NCBI GenBank assembly: GCA_902574205.1
Contig: CACGMS010000007.1
Span: forward strand, 1-47,105
Source: an uncultured Candidatus Hydrogenedens sp.
Lineage (GTDB): Bacteria > Myxococcota > UBA4151
DNA length: 47,105 bases
Direction: 5' to 3'
The notes below the pieces were generated by a model. It saw only the letters and a list, made by a program, of their open reading frames with translations, had not been told where the DNA came from and ran no database searches. The first letter of the stretch is position 1; each line of letters opens with the position of its first letter. This document shows, one piece after another, positions 43,457 to 47,105 of the stretch. Both the position numbers and the translations under genes were made by a program.

Positions 43457-45043
43457 ATGAAGAAATCCCTGATTCTGGGCCTTAGCCTGAGTCTGGTCGC
43501 GTGCAATTGCTCGGAAGGATCGAGCAGTTCGGCGGTAAAAAAATCATCAACGAAAGCCTTGGCGACCTTGCTCGCTGCCATGCCCTCAAAGGACGCGGGT
43601 TTGGTGGTCGCGGTTCATGACGTCGCCGGTGCACTTAAAGGTTTGAATGTTCAGGTGGATCGCTTGGCTGGTGCTATCGATGATCCAGCAAAGATTCGTG
43701 CAGCGGTGACTGATCGTTTTGGGTTTTCGCCCTTTGATGTGGCGGGTTGGACCGCTGCTGGAGTGGACACGAGCGGTGGTGTCGGCGTGTGGTTTGGCGG
43801 CGAGGGGAAGGTCGAGCAGTGGGCCTCGCTGGTGCTGCTGACGATCGCCGATAAAGCCAAAATGCTCGAGACGGTCAAACGACTCGCAAAGCGAGAAGGC
43901 GCCATGGATGTCGGCGCCATGGTCGCCCATGACGGCGGCGAGTGGTATCCTTTTGAGCGCACCTTGGGGCAGCGTACCACCCAATCGGGTGGGCTGTTTA
44001 TCAAGGGCAACCAAGCTGTACTTACACGAGGAAAGTTAGAGGACGTGGCTCGATTGGCGAAGGATGCGCCGCGCATGGACAAAGATGCCGCCCTTAAAGA
44101 CTTGATGGCGCAGCTCAAAGACTCAGGTCAGGCGGTGATTTATGGCTCGCGTAAGCTAAGCGTCAGCCAACTCGACGCAGACGCTGCGGTTCCTGCGTTA
44201 GAGGGCGACGGCTGGGCTGCTGCGGCGTCGGCGACCGAAGAAAAGATGGAAGTACACAGCGTATCCAAATCCGAAGGCGAGGCGCTTAAAGAGCTCAAGA
44301 AGTTGATCCCTGAACCGCTCCCGGTTCCCGCTGTTCCGGCGAATGCGCTAGCGGCGTGGCAGCAGAGCACCGACGCCAAAGCGATCATCGCCTTGTTTGC
44401 CCAAACGCCCCAGTTCGCTCGAGCGCTGAGTCAGCTCGAGCAGGGTCTCAAGCAGCTCGGCTTGGACCTGCACGATGATGTGCTCAAGCCCTTTGGCACC
44501 ACCTTCTCGGCGTGGGTCGGCGTGGACAGTAAAGCGACCAGCCCCTTCTTGTTGCTCGGCACCGCCTTTGCTGGTGTGGACATCGCGGGAGGTGAGCCAC
44601 AAAAGTTCATCGATACGGTCAAAAAGGTGATCGAGACCACCGGCGCGCCGGTCCCCGGATTGACGGGCTTACCGAACGGCTTTGATTTCAAACATCAGAT
44701 GGGCACCTTGAAAATTCGTGCCGAGAAAGAGGGCAACCGTTTGAGCGCTCGCTTTGGTGACGCGCCGAAAGAGACACTAGCGGCGACTCGACCAGCAGCG
44801 AAGCGTGTATCCCTCGACAAAGATCAAGCCTCGGCGGCTTGGGTGGATTTCCAAGCGCTTGCTGGCGCCGCCAAAGTGGGTGGGTCGTTAGCGGGTCAAA
44901 GTCCGCTCGCTGCGATTATCGAAAAAGTCGCCGATGCCTTAGGGCAATACGACCACTTGATCGTCACCAGCGGTCAAAAAGGTCCTTACCAGTTGAGTCA
45001 TGGCGCCATGGTGATGACGAAGGCTGCGCCTGCGGGTAAATGA
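43457..45043 (+). CDS. Lipoprotein of unknown function
   Basis: A 528-residue protein starting at ATG 43457 with GGAGAAG (43446-43452) upstream. The leader KKSLILGLSLSLVAC has a textbook lipobox (LVAC, Cys at about residue 17), so it should be lipid-anchored. The rest resembles large beta/alpha proteins in which a self-similar half is repeated (KDAGLVVAVHDVAGALKG, VDTSGGVGVWFGGEGKVEQWASLVLL versus DDVLKPFGTTFSAWVGVDSK, SPFLLLGTAFAG). I recognise no catalytic motif. The stop overlaps the ABC ATPase start by 4 bases (ATGA), strongly suggesting it works with that transporter. Confidence 0.65.
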   Translation: MKKSLILGLSLSLVACNCSEGSSSSAVKKSSTKALATLLAAMPSKDAGLVVAVHDVAGALKGLNVQVDRLAGAIDDPAKIRAAVTDRFGFSPFDVAGWTAAGVDTSGGVGVWFGGEGKVEQWASLVLLTIADKAKMLETVKRLAKREGAMDVGAMVAHDGGEWYPFERTLGQRTTQSGGLFIKGNQAVLTRGKLEDVARLAKDAPRMDKDAALKDLMAQLKDSGQAVIYGSRKLSVSQLDADAAVPALEGDGWAAAASATEEKMEVHSVSKSEGEALKELKKLIPEPLPVPAVPANALAAWQQSTDAKAIIALFAQTPQFARALSQLEQGLKQLGLDLHDDVLKPFGTTFSAWVGVDSKATSPFLLLGTAFAGVDIAGGEPQKFIDTVKKVIETTGAPVPGLTGLPNGFDFKHQMGTLKIRAEKEGNRLSARFGDAPKETLAATRPAAKRVSLDKDQASAAWVDFQALAGAAKVGGSLAGQSPLAAIIEKVADALGQYDHLIVTSGQKGPYQLSHGAMVMTKAAPAGK

Positions 45044-45687
45044 TTCGCTTAGCTGGGCTATCGAGGAACTTTGGCGACCGAGTCATCTTGGATCAGGTCG
45101 ACCTAGAGGTCGCAGCGGGTGAGGTGGTGGCGGTGCTCGGCGCCTCGGGCGCCGGCAAGTCCACCTTGCTGCGTATCGTCGGCGGCTTGGATCGAGCCTA
45201 CTTGGGCTCGGCGCAGGTGGATGGTCAGGACTTAGCGGCGATGAGCGATGCCGAGCTCACCGAGCTACGCGCCCACAGCGTGGGTATGGTGTTCCAGCGC
45301 TTTCATCTGCTGGCGCATTTGAGCGCGGCGCAGAACGTGGAGCTGCCGGGTTTGTTTGGTGGCGTGCAAGAGGCGCGTGCTGACGAGCTTTTAGAGGCGG
45401 TCGGTTTGGGTGGTCGCGGCGCCGAGATGCCCGAGCGCTTGAGCGGCGGCGAATGTCAGCGCTTGGCGGTGGCGCGTGCGCTGCGCAACCAGCCTAAGGT
45501 TTTGCTCGCCGATGAACCCACAGGGAACTTGGACGACGTCTCGGGCGCCGCGGTCATTGAGCACTTGAGCTCGCTGGCGCGTCAAAGCGGCGCGGCGAGC
45601 CTGTGGGTGACTCACGAAGAGCGCGTGGCGGCCGCCGCCGACCGGGTCTTGCACTTGGTCAACGGTCGCCTGGAGACGGCGTCATGA
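45040..45687 (+). CDS. ABC transporter ATP-binding protein, LolD/MacB-type
   Basis: A 215-residue ATPase with Walker A GASGAGKS (34-41), Q-loop region GMVFQRFHLLAHLSAAQNV, signature LSGGE, Walker B VLLADEPTGNLD and H-loop WVTHEER. The sequence DEPTGNLD and the short length place it with LolD/FtsE/MacB-type ATPases that power FtsX-fold permeases extracting substrates from the membrane, not with import systems. It overlaps both neighbours by 4 bases. The gene is much richer in G+C than the upstream genes. Whether it is the lipoprotein-release system LolD or another extractor cannot be told from sequence alone. Confidence 0.88.
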   Translation: MIRLAGLSRNFGDRVILDQVDLEVAAGEVVAVLGASGAGKSTLLRIVGGLDRAYLGSAQVDGQDLAAMSDAELTELRAHSVGMVFQRFHLLAHLSAAQNVELPGLFGGVQEARADELLEAVGLGGRGAEMPERLSGGECQRLAVARALRNQPKVLLADEPTGNLDDVSGAAVIEHLSSLARQSGAASLWVTHEERVAAAADRVLHLVNGRLETAS

Positions 45688-46976
45688 GAGGCTTTGGCGG
45701 GTTGTTGCGCGGCAGTATTCGCCGTGACGTCGGTCCGCTGTTGGTCAGCGGCTTAGGTATTATGATCGGCGTCGCCGCCTTGGTGTTTTTCTTGCGCTTA
45801 GGCTTGGGCGCCAAAGAGCATATCTTTGAAGGGCTCATGGGTCAGCTGCCCGTAGGCACCCTCGAGCTCAAAGCCGAAAAGGGTACCGCCCTATTGGGAT
45901 TTTTGACCGGCAGTCAGACCAAGGGCTTGGGCCCGACGATTGCCGAGCCGCACTTAGAAGAGCTGCGCAAGCACCCGGCGGTGGACAAGGTCCACGAGCG
46001 TCTGCGCGTGGACTTTCCGATGATCGCTTGGGGGCTGCAAAAAGAGCTGCGCTTACCCAAACCCATGGCGGTCGATGTCTTCGCCAGCGGCTTGCCTGAG
46101 GATTACGTCGCAGGGGATGTCGCGAAGGGCTACAGCTTTACCGACCCGGGCAAGGGTAAGCCTATTCCAGTTTTGGTCTCAAAGCGCTTACTCGCCATGG
46201 CGAACAGCGCGCTGGCGGCGACCTTACGCATTGAACTCACGCCCAAGCTGATCGCTGGTTTGACGTACAACGTCCAACTCGGCCGCTCCTTTATGACCGG
46301 TAGTCGCAAAGACCCAAGGGCGCGGGTGGTGACCTGTCAGGTCGTCGGGGTGTCCGACCGCGCCACCACCTTAGGGTTCTCGGTGCCTGCCGCCGTGGCG
46401 GCCCGCTGGAACGAAGAATTTGGACGCCCGGCGCGGCCGGTAGAGAGCGCCTGGGTGGAGCTGACCGAGCCGCAGCGCATGGCCGAGGTGGTCAAGGTGG
46501 CTCGCTCGCTCGGTGTGGCGGTTGATGAGAGCCAGCGCATGGTGGCGGTGGCGCTCGATGCCGCTCTAGCCATTTTGTTGTTGGTGGCGGGCGTGCTGCT
46601 CAGCTTAGCGGCGATGATCATCGCCCAGACCTTCTACGCCCGCGTCGCGCTTCGGCGCGCCGAGTATGCCCTGTACCGCGCCTTGGGCGCTAAACGCAGC
46701 ACGGTGATCGCCGTGGTGCTCGCCGAAGCCGCCGGGGTGGGTTTGCTCTGCGGCGTGCTTGGCGTGGCTTTAGCGCTGGGCTTAGGCGGGTTTGTCGAGA
46801 CGCAGGCGTTGCTGGCTGCAGCCGAGCTGCCGATTGCGCCCACGGCGTTGCTGTCTGAGCCGGTGCTTCCTGCCTTGGCTGGCCTAGCGGTGGCGGTCGG
46901 CTTTGCCGTGCTTGGCGCGGCGCGCCCGGCGATCAAAGCCGCCACGAGCGACCCGGCGCAGGGCTTAGGGCTCTAG
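45684..46976 (+). CDS. ABC transporter permease, FtsX/LolCE/MacB-type
   Basis: A 430-residue permease partner of the preceding ATPase. ATG 45684 (GGAG at 45672-45675) overlaps the ATPase stop in ATGA. Topology fits the type VII/MacB fold: one N-terminal membrane helix (about residues 20-37, LVSGLGIMIGVAALVFFL), a periplasmic domain of about 240 residues, then three C-terminal helices (LDAALAILLLVAGVLLSLAAMIIA, VIAVVLAEAAGVGLLCGVLGVALALG and LAGLAVAVGFAVLGAARPA). The coupling-helix region ALRRAEYALYRALGAKRSTV is typical of FtsX-domain proteins. A single permease suggests a homodimer. G+C is very high. Confidence 0.85.
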   Translation: MRGFGGLLRGSIRRDVGPLLVSGLGIMIGVAALVFFLRLGLGAKEHIFEGLMGQLPVGTLELKAEKGTALLGFLTGSQTKGLGPTIAEPHLEELRKHPAVDKVHERLRVDFPMIAWGLQKELRLPKPMAVDVFASGLPEDYVAGDVAKGYSFTDPGKGKPIPVLVSKRLLAMANSALAATLRIELTPKLIAGLTYNVQLGRSFMTGSRKDPRARVVTCQVVGVSDRATTLGFSVPAAVAARWNEEFGRPARPVESAWVELTEPQRMAEVVKVARSLGVAVDESQRMVAVALDAALAILLLVAGVLLSLAAMIIAQTFYARVALRRAEYALYRALGAKRSTVIAVVLAEAAGVGLLCGVLGVALALGLGGFVETQALLAAAELPIAPTALLSEPVLPALAGLAVAVGFAVLGAARPAIKAATSDPAQGLGL

Positions 46977-47026
46977 CCTGCGCTAGCGTCTGTTCAGCCG
47001 CCCCTGGCCCGGCTATAGCCCCGAGC

Positions 47027-47105
47027 ATGAAGAACGCCTTACGCCTATGTAGTTTTGCCGTGGCTTTGAGCGCTTGTGCGCAAGGCGCGCTGCCGCCTTT
47101 GCCGT
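47027..47105 (+). CDS. Start of a lipoprotein gene (3' truncated by window end)
   Basis: ATG 47027 opens a frame still open at the window edge: MKNALRLCSFAVALSACAQG and then ALPPLP. The short basic N-terminus, hydrophobic core and lipobox LSAC (Cys17) make a convincing lipoprotein leader. No clear Shine-Dalgarno is visible in the 50-base gap after the permease gene. It may be the next member of the same envelope gene run. Nothing can be said about the mature protein. Confidence 0.6.
   Translation, partial: MKNALRLCSFAVALSACAQGALPPLP

Overview
The window looks like chromosome from a Gram-negative member of the Myxococcota or a related deltaproteobacterial lineage. It has lpxC (lipid A), LolD-like ABC genes, outer-membrane barrels, two proteins with MYXO-CTERM-type sorting tails (Cys, short hydrophobic helix, Arg cluster), Cys-rich lipoproteins of myxobacterial type and a membrane protein whose C-terminal domain resembles the myxobacterial MXAN_5187 family. 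Placement rests on these traits only; no 16S gene is present. Most of the window has moderate GC (one counted 60-base line at 25501 is 50% G+C), but the last 2 kb is far richer (72-73% in two counted lines).

Layout. (1) 1-3.2 kb: the tail of a probable tpiA, secG, tRNA-Leu(AAG) with a strong terminator, an exported M20 peptidase, a small outer-membrane barrel and a Fur-family regulator. (2) 3.2-7.5 kb: two tandem MYXO-CTERM surface proteins with unrelated N-terminal halves but about 1.2 kb of apparently perfect identity at the 3' end, followed by a decayed leader of a third copy. (3) 7.5-11.6 kb: yebC-ruvC-ruvA-ruvB (DNA repair) and lpxC. (4) 11.7-19.3 kb: rho, then a tightly coupled run of rng (RNase G), a degenerate glycosyltransferase-like protein, a patatin-like lipase, a Fic-fold protein without the catalytic His, and nfo (endonuclease IV). 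(5) 19.3-26.3 kb: a convergent outer-membrane protein gene, a cysteine desulfurase, a Cys-rich lipoprotein and a secreted two-HKD phospholipase D-like protein. (6) 26.3-40.2 kb: the information-processing block tRNA-Thr/Tyr/Gly/Thr-tuf, tRNA-Trp-secE-nusG-rplK-rplA-[L10 leader]-rplJ-rplL-rpoB-rpoC, with a consensus promoter before the tRNAs and terminators after tuf and rpoC. (7) 40.3-47.1 kb: a run of envelope genes (cupredoxin-like protein with an Arg/Lys tail, two-TM sensor-like protein, START-like protein, lipoprotein, ABC ATPase, FtsX-type permease, start of another lipoprotein).

The housekeeping core is conventional. The parts that merit attention are the gene-conversion-like pair and its vestigial third leader, the coupled rng...nfo cluster with two apparently degenerate enzymes, EF-Tu with two 12-residue insertions, tRNA-Leu(AAG), the terminator-like hairpin directly before rng, and the uncharacterised envelope operon at the right end. 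No CRISPR array, transposase, integrase or prophage gene was seen. No stretch above 300 bases lacks a gene.
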